Positions 8,763-18,183 are shown, counted from the first letter of the stretch. The stretch is 64,000 nt of DNA from Candidatus Hydrogenedentota bacterium (GCA_029565395.1 JAKQOG010000178.1:124001-188000), one strand, 5' to 3'. A program made the numbers and translations. The notes: generated by a model not told the origin, from the letters alone.

Positions 8763-9062
8763 TCGTTCATCTGCCCGGCGAGGCGGCAGAGGCCTTGCTG
8801 GAACTGGCGACGGGTGGCAAGCCGCGCGTTGCGAAGCCCGCAGAGGCGGTGAGTCCGTTTGATCATCCCGATGCGCAGCGCCGTTTCCGCGTGGTGGCGA
8901 ATGTCGAGGAACTGGAACGCGCCCTCGATTTCCCGTGGGAGAAGTGGACGGTATTCCTGCATCCCGAACAGCGGCAGTGGGTCGAGCACGAGTACAACGG
9001 CGCAGCGCGCGTGTCGGGATCGGCAGGGACCGGCAAGACCATCGTGGCGCTGCACCGCGGCC
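8763..9062 (+). pseudogene. Internal fragment of a UvrD/Rep-type helicase
   Basis: In a different frame from the transposase fragment, the DNA encodes LPGEAAEALLELATGG, then DAQRRFRVVANVEELERALD, FPWEKWTVFLHPEQRQWVE, and the Walker A loop GSAGTGKTIVALHR. This matches the region leading into motif I of a family of superfamily-1 UvrD/Rep-like helicases. The rest of the ATPase core (motifs Ia-VI) and the true N-terminus are absent. Reading runs into unrelated sequence at about 9062. It is a gene remnant with no expected activity. Confidence 0.65.
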
Positions 9063-9129
9063 CCGCCAACAACAATCCGAGCACGAAAAGGACGAGTACA
9101 GCGCCGCCTGCGATTGTCTTTGCATTCAT
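9061..9129 (-). pseudogene. N-terminal fragment of an unidentified membrane or lipoprotein gene
   Basis: On the minus strand an ATG at 9129 opens MNAKTIAGG followed by a 15-residue hydrophobic run ending LLLAG. This looks like a genuine signal or anchor segment. After about 23 residues the frame runs antisense through the helicase fragment. The abrupt change suggests a broken gene start joined to the helicase remnant. Low certainty, because a short hydrophobic run can occur by chance. Confidence 0.25.
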
Positions 9130-9485
9130 ATTTATGGTTCCGTGAGGGTTGTTCCGCATCGAATCGACGCAGCCGGAACAAAAGCCCGTATACGCTTGCT
9201 CGTTTAGAAAAACCGACGCTTCTGAATATACGGGATATCTGTTTCAAAGGCAAAGCGTTGACACGAAAACATGGAGTTTCCCTTACCCGGAGGCTCTTTT
9301 CCTACTGTTGCATCACCAAACTGAATTTGTCCAAGAGAAAGAAGAGGGTAGGTCATCAGCGCAAATTGGAAAGTTCGGAGCAGGACATGCCCTCATGGCG
9401 AATCGCGCAATGGGTAAAATAACCGGCGTGCCGTTTGTGGCTTAATTAAGTACTTATCGGAGCACTTCCACTACCCGCCAAAGCG
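9130..9485. other. Non-coding or decayed stretch
   Basis: Open frames here are short, overlap each other and show no recognisable motif. I see no tRNA, terminator or inverted repeat. Probably part of the same decayed region as 8406-9129. Confidence 0.3.
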
Positions 9486-10778
9486 TTAGAACGCTCCATA
9501 GCGCACCTTGTTACAGAACTTCTCTACAGAATTGATGATCATGTTCGCAATGTCGCGCCTGTCGAACATGGGCGAAGGCATGCCATACATGAAAGGCAGC
9601 ACACCGGTGAGCTTTAGCGCGCCGATCGGGCAGCCTTTGACCCGCTTTATTCTCCGGGCGTTTCTGATCGAGCCTTTGACCTCGGTACAGTCGCCGACGA
9701 GCAGGCATACGCCGCCGCGCGCGTCCACGTCGCCTTCCCAGACGCCGGTTACGATGGCGCCGGGCTTGGCGCTTTTGAGCGAACCGGGCCTGCGGGCGTC
9801 GATAGTGCCGAGGCAGCCTTTTACCGCGGCAAGGCATCCGCCGTAACAGACCTCGTTTGTGTTCGCCCCGATACCTTCGTAGAATTTGATCGACGTATCG
9901 AGTATCTGCATATCCTGGAACTGGCTTACGATACCGAATGTGCGCTTTCTCAATTCGGGGATCGTTATGTCGCCCAGGATCTTGACTGAATCCGGTTCGA
10001 TTGAACCGTAGCCGCGCTCCGATGCCTTTCGCAGGTGGTGGACCTGGTCCGGTTTGTATCCAAGGATCTGAGCGGCGACGACGTCGGAGGCGATGGGGTC
10101 GTTGCTTATCATCATCAGTCCGAGATGGGAGGGCTTCGCGCAGGATTCGAACCCGTGGCCTATGGTGATCGCGTCGGTGACGACGATGTCGGGATACCCT
10201 ACCTCCAGTAGATCAACAATTTTGCCGTTCAGACGGTCGTCATGATAAAGCATGCGCTCCTTGTGCAGGAGACAGCCGATGTTCAGCTTGAGCGCATTGG
10301 TAATTTCGCAACAGATATGGTACTTGAGCTTGGGCATCCAGATCTTGAAGTCGGCTTCGTGGATGAGCCGCGGGACCAGAAGAGTCTTGTGGAACTCTGC
10401 GCGCATCAAGGATGTCTTGACATACTTGTCCTCGTCGAAGTCGGTTATCGAGACCTTGTAGCGTCTGCCCATTTCATAGTAGCCGGACTCCTTGAAGCTC
10501 ATGCGCGTGGGCATTCCAAAGCCTCCCGACTCGCCTATGTCGAGGCGGGTGATGCCGGGGAACTCTCGCACACGGTTGGCCACCAGGCCGACCAGGTCCG
10601 GGTTGGTGAAGGCGTCTATCGAGTATTTCTTGTTGGCGAACACGACATTGGGCTTGATAAGCACCTTGCCCGTCGGTTTGCGGCCGAGAAGTTCGAATCC
10701 TTCGTTTACGACCTCCGTCATCTTGGCGTTGTCGTAACGGTCTACACTGCGCAGCAAAACCCAGCGTTCCTCAGACAT
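9486..10778 (-). CDS. DUF362 domain-containing protein
   Basis: 430 residues. It carries DUF362 features: GKVLIKPNVVF near residue 38, GESGGFGMPTR (about 84), and MPKLKYHICCEITNALKLN near 150, where an activated substrate or metal is thought to sit. DIVVTDAITIGHGFES and SNDPIASDVVAAQILGY are the characteristic C-terminal half motifs. Many Cys residues (CC, CLL, CYGGC, CLG) could bind metal, but no ferredoxin CxxCxxC motif is present. Function in the family is unresolved; some relatives are ferredoxin fusions. GGAGG lies about six bases before the ATG. It stands alone between decayed DNA and a tRNA. Confidence 0.8.
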   Translation of the reverse strand: MSEERWVLLRSVDRYDNAKMTEVVNEGFELLGRKPTGKVLIKPNVVFANKKYSIDAFTNPDLVGLVANRVREFPGITRLDIGESGGFGMPTRMSFKESGYYEMGRRYKVSITDFDEDKYVKTSLMRAEFHKTLLVPRLIHEADFKIWMPKLKYHICCEITNALKLNIGCLLHKERMLYHDDRLNGKIVDLLEVGYPDIVVTDAITIGHGFESCAKPSHLGLMMISNDPIASDVVAAQILGYKPDQVHHLRKASERGYGSIEPDSVKILGDITIPELRKRTFGIVSQFQDMQILDTSIKFYEGIGANTNEVCYGGCLAAVKGCLGTIDARRPGSLKSAKPGAIVTGVWEGDVDARGGVCLLVGDCTEVKGSIRNARRIKRVKGCPIGALKLTGVLPFMYGMPSPMFDRRDIANMIINSVEKFCNKVRYGAF

Positions 10779-11037
10779 ATATGCCTCCGCTTAAGTGGTT
10801 CCCTGGTCCCGGCAATTGCCAGGAAATTCAGCCTGTTGGCATCTTATGATCCTGCGACAAGATTGACCTGATCTGCAAGAAAGGGCTGGCTCTCGAAGGG
10901 ATTGAATGCGGCAGGGACCGGACTGTGCACGCCACTTTCACGTTACTTCGATGTACGGTTACTGAGTAGAGTTCGAGTCCCTCCGGGGGTATGCAGGGAA
11001 AATCGTCGTAAGTCGTTGAAAATCAGAGGGAGAAAAC

Positions 11038-11114
11038 TGGCGTTCCCAGAGGGACTTGAACCCCCAACCTCTTGGTCCGTAGCCAAGCGCTCTATCCAAT
11101 TGAGCTATGGGAAC
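11038..11114 (-). tRNA. tRNA-Arg (anticodon ACG)
   Basis: The minus strand folds into a complete cloverleaf: acceptor GTTCCCA/TGGGAAC, D-arm GCTC/GAGC, anticodon stem CTTGG/CCAAG with loop CTACGGA (ACG at positions 34-36), and T-loop TTCAAGT. Discriminator G and an encoded CCA (11038-11040 on the plus strand) follow. ACG is normally edited to ICG by TadA to read CGU/CGC/CGA. The host appears to encode CCA on this tRNA. Confidence 0.95.
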
Positions 11115-11219
11115 GCAGAAAAAGAAATATAGCATAAAACCGGCTTTTAGCGCAACTTTTGCCTTTCGCCGGGAAAATCCACCGGGAGTATTCCGGCAAA
11201 TTACAGAAACGATGTTCGG

Positions 11220-14200
11220 TTATTTCCAATAGCTCCGTTTTACGTTTTCCACGAGATCCTGGAGGGGTTTATTGGGGGATTGAGGATAAGTGTCCGCACT
11301 CCAGGGGAAGGCGTGAAGCACGAATGGCGGCACCGGCGGGTCGGTGAGGGTGAATGCTTGTTTTGCATCGGCGCTGAAAGCGGTGTACACCGGCCGAACC
11401 ACTTGGCCTTCCGCGCCGGATGCGGAGGCTTGCAAGGTCAGGATTTCACGTCCGTTCTCCGTATCCCAAATCTTGAAGGTGCCGTCGAGGCTTGCGGTAA
11501 TGAGCCGTTGTCCGTCCGGGCTGAAGGCAAGGTCCGTGAGATTGCTGGCATGCCCGGCCAAGGTTAGGGGCTGTGCGTCATTGGTTAGATTCCAGATCAT
11601 GGCGCTGCCGTCGTTGCTGCCGGAGGCCAGGCGTGCGCTGTCGCGGGTGAATGCCAGACAGGCCACCTGAGACTTGTGGCCTTTGCGCACCGGCGCTGCG
11701 GTGTTTTTCGTCATGTCCCACACATACACCACGCCTTCGCTGCCATCATCGGTTTTGGCTTGTGCGCCAACGGCCAGCCATTTTCCATCCGGGCTGAATA
11801 CGAGCGAGGGGATCATGCTGACACTCGCTTTATACCCGGTATCCACGGTGAAACGCGCGGTTTCTTCGTGTGTATCCGCATTCAAAAGGGTCACAGGAAT
11901 AGTTAAGGTGTTGGCATCCGCTGAAGTGGCGCCCGTGGCGATGATGCTGGAACCATCCGGCGTGAAGGCAATATTGGACATACCGGAAAGGGTCCATTTT
12001 TCGTCTCCGTTGTCTAATGCGCGAAGCGACACGTGTGTTCCCGTGTGCGCCGCCAAATAGGCCGGACTGAACACTAAATCATGATGTGCCGCGCTCACGC
12101 TGATCGTCCAGCGCTCCGCGCCTGTTGTAGCGTCGTGCAGGTGGACTTGATCCGTATCTCCTTCGCCATGCCCCACGACAGCCAACAATGAGCCATCCTG
12201 ATTAAAGGCCAGATCGATCACTTTTTTTTCTTTGCATGTTATCGTGCGGGCAAGGTGCCCGGTATGCGTGTCCCAAAGACCAATGGTAGTGCCCATGGCC
12301 CCGGCCATCAGAGAATGTTCCGGACAAAACGCCGCTTTTTCCACCGGCGCGGTATCGGCTTCCGCGAGCATGTCCCACACCTTAGTGCGGTTATCGAATC
12401 CGCCAGAGGCCAGCCGCGTATCATCCGCATTAAACGCGAGGGCGAAGATGGATTTGTCATGGCCGCGCAGTGTTTTTTGCGCGCGTAGGCCTGGTGCATC
12501 CCACAGCTGCGCCACCCGGTCAAATCCGGCCGTGGCCAGGCGTTTCCCGTCATGACTGAAGGCGACCGCGCGCACGACGTCCTTATGCGCTTTGGCCACG
12601 TGCGTTTCCTGGCCTGTTTCCACGTTGCAGATCATCACGGTGCCATCGATGGTGCCTCCTGCCACATACCCGCCATCGGGACTGAACGCGAGGGTGTCGG
12701 GCTGTCCGAATCGTGCGGGGAATTCGTGCCGTTTCGACCATGGCGCAGTATTCCAGACTTGCAGGCCATCGTCCGTGCCCAGGGCCAACCGCGCACCATC
12801 GGCACTGAAGGCCGCCGCGTGGACGGACAACGGATCGCGCAAGGTGTCTTTGCCCAAACTCTGCCCGGAAGGAAGCTGGACGAGTTCGAAGGTGCGGATC
12901 CATCCGGCATCGCCGAATTCCGAATACACCACCAGTGCTCGATCTCCCGATGGGCTTAAATACACGCCAAAACCCTGAAGTTGTTTCACCGGCAGACTCC
13001 ATACCGATTCCTGCTGGCCGATCTGCCACGCCCGCGCCATGCCATCCGTGTTCATCGCGGCCACTACCGCGCCGTTGGTGGAAAAAGCCAGATAATTTCG
13101 CCTCAGCGGGTTCTTAGGCTCATCAAAACGGAAGACTTCCTCGCCCGTGACCGTATTCCAGACCACCACGGCGTTTTCGCAGCTTATGGCAATGCGCGAT
13201 CCATCCGCGGAAGCAGCGGCGGCATACCCCGTGCCGGATTTCTCCACAAACGTTCGCACGGTCTCGCCCGTCTCCGGATTTTGCAGCGCCACGGTGCCGC
13301 TCGCACTACCGGTGATCAGGCCAATGCCTTGTGCGAAGGCGGTAAAGCGGCCGCCTGCTTTCAGCGTCATACGATCCACGTTGCACAGTGCCTGCAAATG
13401 CCCCCATTCCCATGCGCGGAACGATTCAGGACATGTGGACAACAGCGTGCGCGCCTGAGCCATCTGCCGCTCATCCACGGAGCGCTGGGCTAGCGCCGTG
13501 TTGGCGTAATACAACTCGCGCTGGGCCTTGGTGCGCTCGGTCTCCGCCGTTTTTCGGGCTTCTTCCTCCTTGGCCCGCGCCGCTTCCGCCTCCTGTTTCT
13601 TTTCCACGGCGATCTTTTCCTGTTCGATGGCGTAATCCCGTTCCTGCGTGACGCGGATATACGAGTACACGCCCAATACCAGCAGTGCCACGGCCGCCAC
13701 CGCCATCGTGGTCAATACCGTGCGATGGCGCTTGACGAAACGCTTTAGAAGTTCCGAGAACCTGTATTCATACGCACTTACTAGGCCGCCAGCGAGGAAT
13801 TTTTCGATTTCCGCGGCAAGTTCCTTCGCGGAGGGATAGCGATCCTCGGGTTTTGCGGCCATGGCCCGCGCGCATACCGCGGCGAGTTCCGGCGGCGCGT
13901 TCGGTTCGAGTTCGCGGACCGGTTTTGGCGGGAAACTGGTTACTTTCTGGAGAAATTCACGGACCGTGCTTCCTGAATACGGCGTTTGGCCCGTGAGAAT
14001 AGTATAGAGCACCGCGCCGAGTGAATAGACATCCGATCGCTCATCGACTTGATCCATGCGCCCCTGCGCCTGTTCGGGCGGCATGAAATACGGAGATCCG
14101 ATGGTTTGCCCGTAGACGGTTTTCGCCGTGGCCTCCGCATCGCCGATGCGCAACGACTGCACTGTTTCCTCAATCTCCTTCGCGTGGATATCCTTATGTC

Positions 14201-15080
14201 CCCGGATTTTTGCGATGCCCCAATCGATCACGACCGTTTCGCCGAACTCGCCGATCATCACATTGAGCGGTTTGATGTCGCGATGGACCACGCTGCGGCT
14301 GTGGGCATAGGCAATCGCCTGACAGAGATTGAGAAAGTGATTCAGCAGCGGCAGGCGCTCCTGGAAGGTTTTCTTTTCTTCCAGCACGCTTTGCAGAGTG
14401 CGCCCGCGGACAAATTTCATGGTGTAATACAAGCTGCCATCCGCGCGGTAGCCCAATTCATACACCGGCACAATAGACGGATGTTCCAACTGCCCGGTGA
14501 CGCGTGCCTCCTGTAAAAATCGCGCAATAATGGGAACCGTCAGCATTTCCACGGTGGGCGCGCCGGTTCGCGTAGCGCCGGGGAGACGATCCGGGAGCAG
14601 TTGTTTCAAAGCAATATCGCGGCCCAGATGTTCATCGCGCACCAGCAGGATTTTACCCATGCCGCCCTTGCCGAATTCCCTCAACAGCGTATACCGGCCT
14701 TCATGCTCCTCTACCGCGGGCACCGTGGCGCCGGGGCGTGTGGCCGCTGCGCCCATCGTGTCCAAATGCACCCGGTCGCGGGGATCCGTAGGACGGGTTG
14801 CATGGAGGTCTTCCCCTCCGAAAAGCGAAGAGGACACCGTGGCTGCATCTGAAGTCAGCGATTGAATCGCGGCGGAAGCATTTCCGCCATGCGCTTGCAG
14901 GGTCTCCTTGACCATGCTGTCCACCGTGGCGCGGTCTTCTTCATTGATCACGCCTCTCTCCACAAGATATTTCCCGGCGTCCTCAGGCTGCGCCTCGGAC
15001 ACCTCGGTCAGTTGATGGGGGCTCAGCTTCCCTTTCTGGATCGCCAGCAGGGAGAAGATCCGATTGTATTCTTCCTTCAT
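11220..15080 (-). CDS. Membrane-anchored Ser/Thr protein kinase with WD40 propeller
   Basis: 1286 residues. The N-terminal 125 residues are unassigned. The PknB-like kinase domain (about 130-430) has glycine loop GKGGMGK, the ALKQL lysine near 159, HRDIKPLN at 267-273, and MPPEQAQ. The magnesium loop is DWG (about 286-288) instead of DFG, a variant also seen in planctomycete-type kinases. A single transmembrane segment spans about 455-477, then a Lys/Glu/Ala coiled coil to about 535. The remaining 700 residues carry WD40 repeats (LAFSPDGQRLITASLDGTFK, VYVWDM, KIWDTENG), probably two propellers. As drawn, the WD40 half would be extracytoplasmic and could sense envelope ligands. It starts 23 bases after the GH3-like gene. 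Confidence 0.92.
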   Translation of the reverse strand: MKEEYNRIFSLLAIQKGKLSPHQLTEVSEAQPEDAGKYLVERGVINEEDRATVDSMVKETLQAHGGNASAAIQSLTSDAATVSSSLFGGEDLHATRPTDPRDRVHLDTMGAAATRPGATVPAVEEHEGRYTLLREFGKGGMGKILLVRDEHLGRDIALKQLLPDRLPGATRTGAPTVEMLTVPIIARFLQEARVTGQLEHPSIVPVYELGYRADGSLYYTMKFVRGRTLQSVLEEKKTFQERLPLLNHFLNLCQAIAYAHSRSVVHRDIKPLNVMIGEFGETVVIDWGIAKIRGHKDIHAKEIEETVQSLRIGDAEATAKTVYGQTIGSPYFMPPEQAQGRMDQVDERSDVYSLGAVLYTILTGQTPYSGSTVREFLQKVTSFPPKPVRELEPNAPPELAAVCARAMAAKPEDRYPSAKELAAEIEKFLAGGLVSAYEYRFSELLKRFVKRHRTVLTTMAVAAVALLVLGVYSYIRVTQERDYAIEQEKIAVEKKQEAEAARAKEEEARKTAETERTKAQRELYYANTALAQRSVDERQMAQARTLLSTCPESFRAWEWGHLQALCNVDRMTLKAGGRFTAFAQGIGLITGSASGTVALQNPETGETVRTFVEKSGTGYAAAASADGSRIAISCENAVVVWNTVTGEEVFRFDEPKNPLRRNYLAFSTNGAVVAAMNTDGMARAWQIGQQESVWSLPVKQLQGFGVYLSPSGDRALVVYSEFGDAGWIRTFELVQLPSGQSLGKDTLRDPLSVHAAAFSADGARLALGTDDGLQVWNTAPWSKRHEFPARFGQPDTLAFSPDGGYVAGGTIDGTVMICNVETGQETHVAKAHKDVVRAVAFSHDGKRLATAGFDRVAQLWDAPGLRAQKTLRGHDKSIFALAFNADDTRLASGGFDNRTKVWDMLAEADTAPVEKAAFCPEHSLMAGAMGTTIGLWDTHTGHLARTITCKEKKVIDLAFNQDGSLLAVVGHGEGDTDQVHLHDATTGAERWTISVSAAHHDLVFSPAYLAAHTGTHVSLRALDNGDEKWTLSGMSNIAFTPDGSSIIATGATSADANTLTIPVTLLNADTHEETARFTVDTGYKASVSMIPSLVFSPDGKWLAVGAQAKTDDGSEGVVYVWDMTKNTAAPVRKGHKSQVACLAFTRDSARLASGSNDGSAMIWNLTNDAQPLTLAGHASNLTDLAFSPDGQRLITASLDGTFKIWDTENGREILTLQASASGAEGQVVRPVYTAFSADAKQAFTLTDPPVPPFVLHAFPWSADTYPQSPNKPLQDLVENVKRSYWK

Positions 15081-15103
15081 GTTTCGTACCCCGGTGGTTT
15101 CCT

Positions 15104-17137
15104 CTACCGAACATTAATAGGGAAAGTATGGGTTGCATATTGACCGGTTCGATCCTTGACTTTCAGCATCACAGGATAGCGTCCCGGTTTTTCAAACGCA
15201 TATTCCACGCGTTTTTTCTTGATCTTTTTCCCCGTGCCGAAATCCCACACGGCTTTCTTAATCGATTTGGAAGCATCATAGGGGATACTCAGCCCTGAAG
15301 GAAATTCCGGCGAGATCGTTACGGGCAGGTGGCCGGACGGCACCCGGACAACTTCCATCACGTCGAAGACCCGCGTTTCCTTGAGGCCGAAGGTAACTTC
15401 CCCCTGGGGTTCCGCAAAACGTATCGGCCCCGCCCCCATAATCACATCGGCCACCGCATTCAGGGTCTGCGCATAGGCCGTCGGGTCGCAATACCCCAGC
15501 ACTATGGCGTCCGCGGCCGCCAGTTTTGGCAGGTGCGTGGGATATCCGAGCAAGACCGCCACAACGGTTTTCCCCGCATCTTTCAGGGCATTCACCAACC
15601 GGACCTGGCCTTGCGCGCGTGGCGCATCCGTAAGGATGCACACGGCAGTGCGATAGGATTCGAAATTCTTGATTATGCGATCAATTTCAAAATCTTCTAT
15701 ATCGCCAATGTGTTTGGCGGTAAGAATGTTAAACCGCGCTACTTTCCGTGTGTACTTTACCAGGGCTTCTTTAAAGTCCACCGTGTCCACGGTCCCGACA
15801 GCCACGATCGGCAGAGAATCCGGTTCCCCAAGCGGCAACACCTGACCCCGGTTTTGCACCACCGTGATGGAATGACGCTCGATTTCATAGGCCTGTTTTC
15901 GCAATGAGGTGTCTTTCGTGATGGCCCGGAAATGTTTCTTTATTTTCGATTTTTCCAAATCGGCCGGATAGTCCACCTTAAGCGCCATAATGCGGCGCAC
16001 CGACGCATTGATGGACGACTCGTTTAGCCGGCCCTCCTGCACCCATTGCACCAATCGGTCCACCACCCGGATGATGGAATCATCACTGCCGCGCCAGTAG
16101 AGCATGTCGGCCCCCGCCTGAAGGGCCTGTAATGCGGCGTCCGCCTGGTCATACGTCCGGACGATATCCTCGCTATCCATCGGTCCGGCGACAATGATTC
16201 CTTCGAAGTGCAATTTTTCCCGCAGGAGACCGGTTATTACCGGCGGAGAGAGGCTGGCCGGCCGGCTCAAATCATCCAGGGTGGGCACTAAGGTATTACC
16301 GACATGGATCATCTTCGCCCCGCTTTCTAATACCCGGGCATAGGGCAGCAAATCATTTTCGAGCAGCATCTGTGCAGGAGTAAGCAAAACGGCGGGCGTG
16401 GCGCCATCGGAGTTATTGCCGCCGCCGGGAAATCCCAACGGCATCGTGAGCAGGTGTTTTTCAGCAAATGCGTCCATGATGGCGCACCCCACCGATGCCG
16501 CAAACACCGGGTCGCTGCCAAATGTATCCAACGTGCCGGGCGCATCCTCCAGGGCGGGGGCCAGTTCCAGTGAAGGTCCCAGAATAAAATTAAGGCCCAG
16601 TCCTTGAATATATTCCGCAAGCAAGGCGCCAAATTGTTTGGCCCAATCCGCTCCCGCCGCGGATACGGCCAATAAGGAAGGCACTTGCGGAAAATTGCTG
16701 CGCGGGAGTTTTTTGGGTTCCGTAAGTTCGTATAGATCCGCGCCCACCAGCAACGGCGTCTTGGCGCCCGCCTCAATGCCGCGGACGAGTTTTACGTACT
16801 GCTCCGCAATCCCCGGCGCCAGCGCCTGCCGGATGACGACGCCCCCCGGCGTATAGTCCTTCAGAAACGACGTGTCTTCTCCGGAAGGGCCGACTTCTCC
16901 TTGCATGGTGTACAGCATCAATTGGGCGATGCGTCTTTTGAGATCCATGGTTTGCAGGCTGTTTTCCACCGGATCGGCGGATGCATCGGCCTCCGCCTGC
17001 TTGTCCTCCGCCGATTTCTCCTGCCGTTGCGCGGGCACATCGCCCTGCAGCCCAAATGCTGACGGCTGCGCCGTTGCGGGATTCATCGTCAACACCACCA
17101 TGCATACGCCAATTGCCCAAACCCATCCTGTTTTCAT
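15104..17137 (-). CDS. Secreted GH3-like (NagZ-fold) protein with PKD-type C-terminus, possible pseudoenzyme
   Basis: About 677 residues from the ATG at 17137, chosen because AAGGAAA lies upstream and a signal peptide follows (VWAIGVCMVVLTMNPATAQ). An in-frame upstream extension lacks these. Residues about 60-390 match the GH3 N-terminal barrel: IAQLMLYTMQGEVG, LGLNFILGPSLELAP, GFPGGG, a REKLHFEGIIV strand. The catalytic signatures look altered. The NagZ KHFPGHG...DSH loop is replaced by GFPGGGNNSDGATP, and the nucleophile motif SD(A/D)LxM reads AGPMDS. A GH3 C-terminal domain covers about 430-570, and the last 80 residues form a PKD-like sandwich (VWDFGTG...PGRYPVMLKVKD). Probably a glycan-binding or sensor protein paired with the kinase downstream. 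Confidence 0.8.
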   Translation of the reverse strand: MKTGWVWAIGVCMVVLTMNPATAQPSAFGLQGDVPAQRQEKSAEDKQAEADASADPVENSLQTMDLKRRIAQLMLYTMQGEVGPSGEDTSFLKDYTPGGVVIRQALAPGIAEQYVKLVRGIEAGAKTPLLVGADLYELTEPKKLPRSNFPQVPSLLAVSAAGADWAKQFGALLAEYIQGLGLNFILGPSLELAPALEDAPGTLDTFGSDPVFAASVGCAIMDAFAEKHLLTMPLGFPGGGNNSDGATPAVLLTPAQMLLENDLLPYARVLESGAKMIHVGNTLVPTLDDLSRPASLSPPVITGLLREKLHFEGIIVAGPMDSEDIVRTYDQADAALQALQAGADMLYWRGSDDSIIRVVDRLVQWVQEGRLNESSINASVRRIMALKVDYPADLEKSKIKKHFRAITKDTSLRKQAYEIERHSITVVQNRGQVLPLGEPDSLPIVAVGTVDTVDFKEALVKYTRKVARFNILTAKHIGDIEDFEIDRIIKNFESYRTAVCILTDAPRAQGQVRLVNALKDAGKTVVAVLLGYPTHLPKLAAADAIVLGYCDPTAYAQTLNAVADVIMGAGPIRFAEPQGEVTFGLKETRVFDVMEVVRVPSGHLPVTISPEFPSGLSIPYDASKSIKKAVWDFGTGKKIKKKRVEYAFEKPGRYPVMLKVKDRTGQYATHTFPINVR

Positions 17138-17277
17138 CGGCCGTTTCCTTATAGTGACAATGGCAGGTCTGACCCGCCATTCAGCATGATTCAACCTGAA
17201 ATGGGGTGCAAAGCGCAACCCGGCAGTGGGTACAAGTGTGGAATACAAAAAGTTCTTGCATATTAAGGATCAGGTAG

Positions 17278-17400
17278 CAAACCTGCCTCGAAGCCGTGTT
17301 CAACATCAAGGAAGCGACAAACGGCTACATCAAAGCGTTACAGGAAGACAACCTCCCAGTACCGGAGGAGCATTTCAACATACTAGTTAAGGCGGTATGA
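17278..17400 (+). pseudogene. hicB antitoxin C-terminal remnant
   Basis: The frame ending at TGA 17398-17400 encodes TCLEAVFNIKEATNGYIKAL then QEDNLPVPEE. That matches the helix and LPxP tail near the end of the HicB RNase-H-like domain. An in-frame TAG at 17275-17277 closes it upstream, so only about 40 residues survive. The stop overlaps the ATG of the next frame as ATGA, as in genuine hicBA operons. Confidence 0.6.
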
Positions 17401-17567
17401 TCTCTTTACCCGTAACTTCCGGACGGCAACTCGAAAAAGTACATCAAAGAAGAAAAGAAGAATTGACAATATGTGAATACAGTGATAAAGTGGTTTTACT
17501 GGGTGAAGTCATGGGTAATATGCTAAGGAACTTAGCAAGCGAAACGAGGGTAGATCTTCTTGGATGA
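17397..17567 (+). pseudogene. hicA toxin N-terminal remnant
   Basis: Starts at the ATGA overlap with the hicB remnant and reads MISLPVTSGRQLEKV, the canonical first 15 residues of many HicA mRNA interferases. After that the sequence departs: the expected double-stranded-RNA-binding core and catalytic GSH/H motif are absent. The frame ends after 56 codons. Decayed toxin gene. Confidence 0.55.
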
Positions 17568-17643
17568 TAAAAAGACATCGCGTGTGACAAGCATTTAATG
17601 TCAAGGTGTCGAATTGCAGTAAAACGGACAAAGGGAGATGAAT

Positions 17644-17892
17644 ATGGCGGTTTGTGATATCTGTAATGCACCAGGCTGGGGTAAAAGGCTCTCCGCTGAC
17701 GAAATTCGGCGATGCGCTTCACAGGGTTTCAATCCATACACCGAATGCGGCGCGCCAATGAATCCCATGGCCAGGATGATGGGTATGTCGGCAAGCGACC
17801 AGTTTGAAGGCTGGAAAGAGTTTGTAGTCCGTACCCAGACCGATTGGAACGTGTGCCCTAAGTGTTTGGCGGTGCTTGAGTCTTACTTGTAG
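17644..17892 (+). CDS. Small Cys-rich putative zinc-binding protein
   Basis: About 82 residues from ATG 17644, which gives AAGGGAG a seven-base spacing; the ATG at 17638 abuts that site. It contains CDIC at the N-terminus, further Cys near residues 24 and 36, and CPKC near the end, so one or two zinc sites are likely. No signal peptide or membrane segment. I do not recognise the family. It opens a run of small, well-spaced plus-strand genes, several carrying CxxC pairs. Confidence 0.6.
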   Translation: MAVCDICNAPGWGKRLSADEIRRCASQGFNPYTECGAPMNPMARMMGMSASDQFEGWKEFVVRTQTDWNVCPKCLAVLESYL

Positions 17893-18095
17893 CTTTAATA
17901 CGCAGGTATACGAAGCGGCGCAACTACCATCGTATACAAAGGCTTGGTTGCTGTGGTGCCTGATTACAGCGCAGAGAGTTTTAGCTAAAACTGATTTTTA
18001 CAAGTAAACAGGTTCATATACGTGAAAAGATTGTCGGCGTTCATTAAGACGCTATAAGATGGCTCACGGGTGTACGCGGAGTCATATATCTCCGT

Positions 18096-18137
18096 CCGGC
18101 CGGGAGTATGCTTTTCATCGTCAGAAGGCCGGTTTTT
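18096..18137 (+). terminator. Possible intrinsic terminator
   Basis: CCGGCC (18096-18101) can pair with GGCCGG (18127-18132), followed by TTTTT (18133-18137). The loop is long (25 bases), so efficiency is doubtful. It lies between the small Cys-rich gene and the next gene and would separate their transcripts. The rest of 17893-18183 shows nothing else. Confidence 0.3.
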
Positions 18138-18183
18138 AATGTGAATATTGTTTTGTACATAAACAGAAAGGGAAAAAGCTGTC

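Noticed and set aside
10966-10990. GAGTTCGAGTCCCTC, resembling a tRNA T-arm or tRNA-end attachment site
   Set aside because: The would-be T-stem has mismatches and no acceptor, D-arm or anticodon arm can be assembled upstream.
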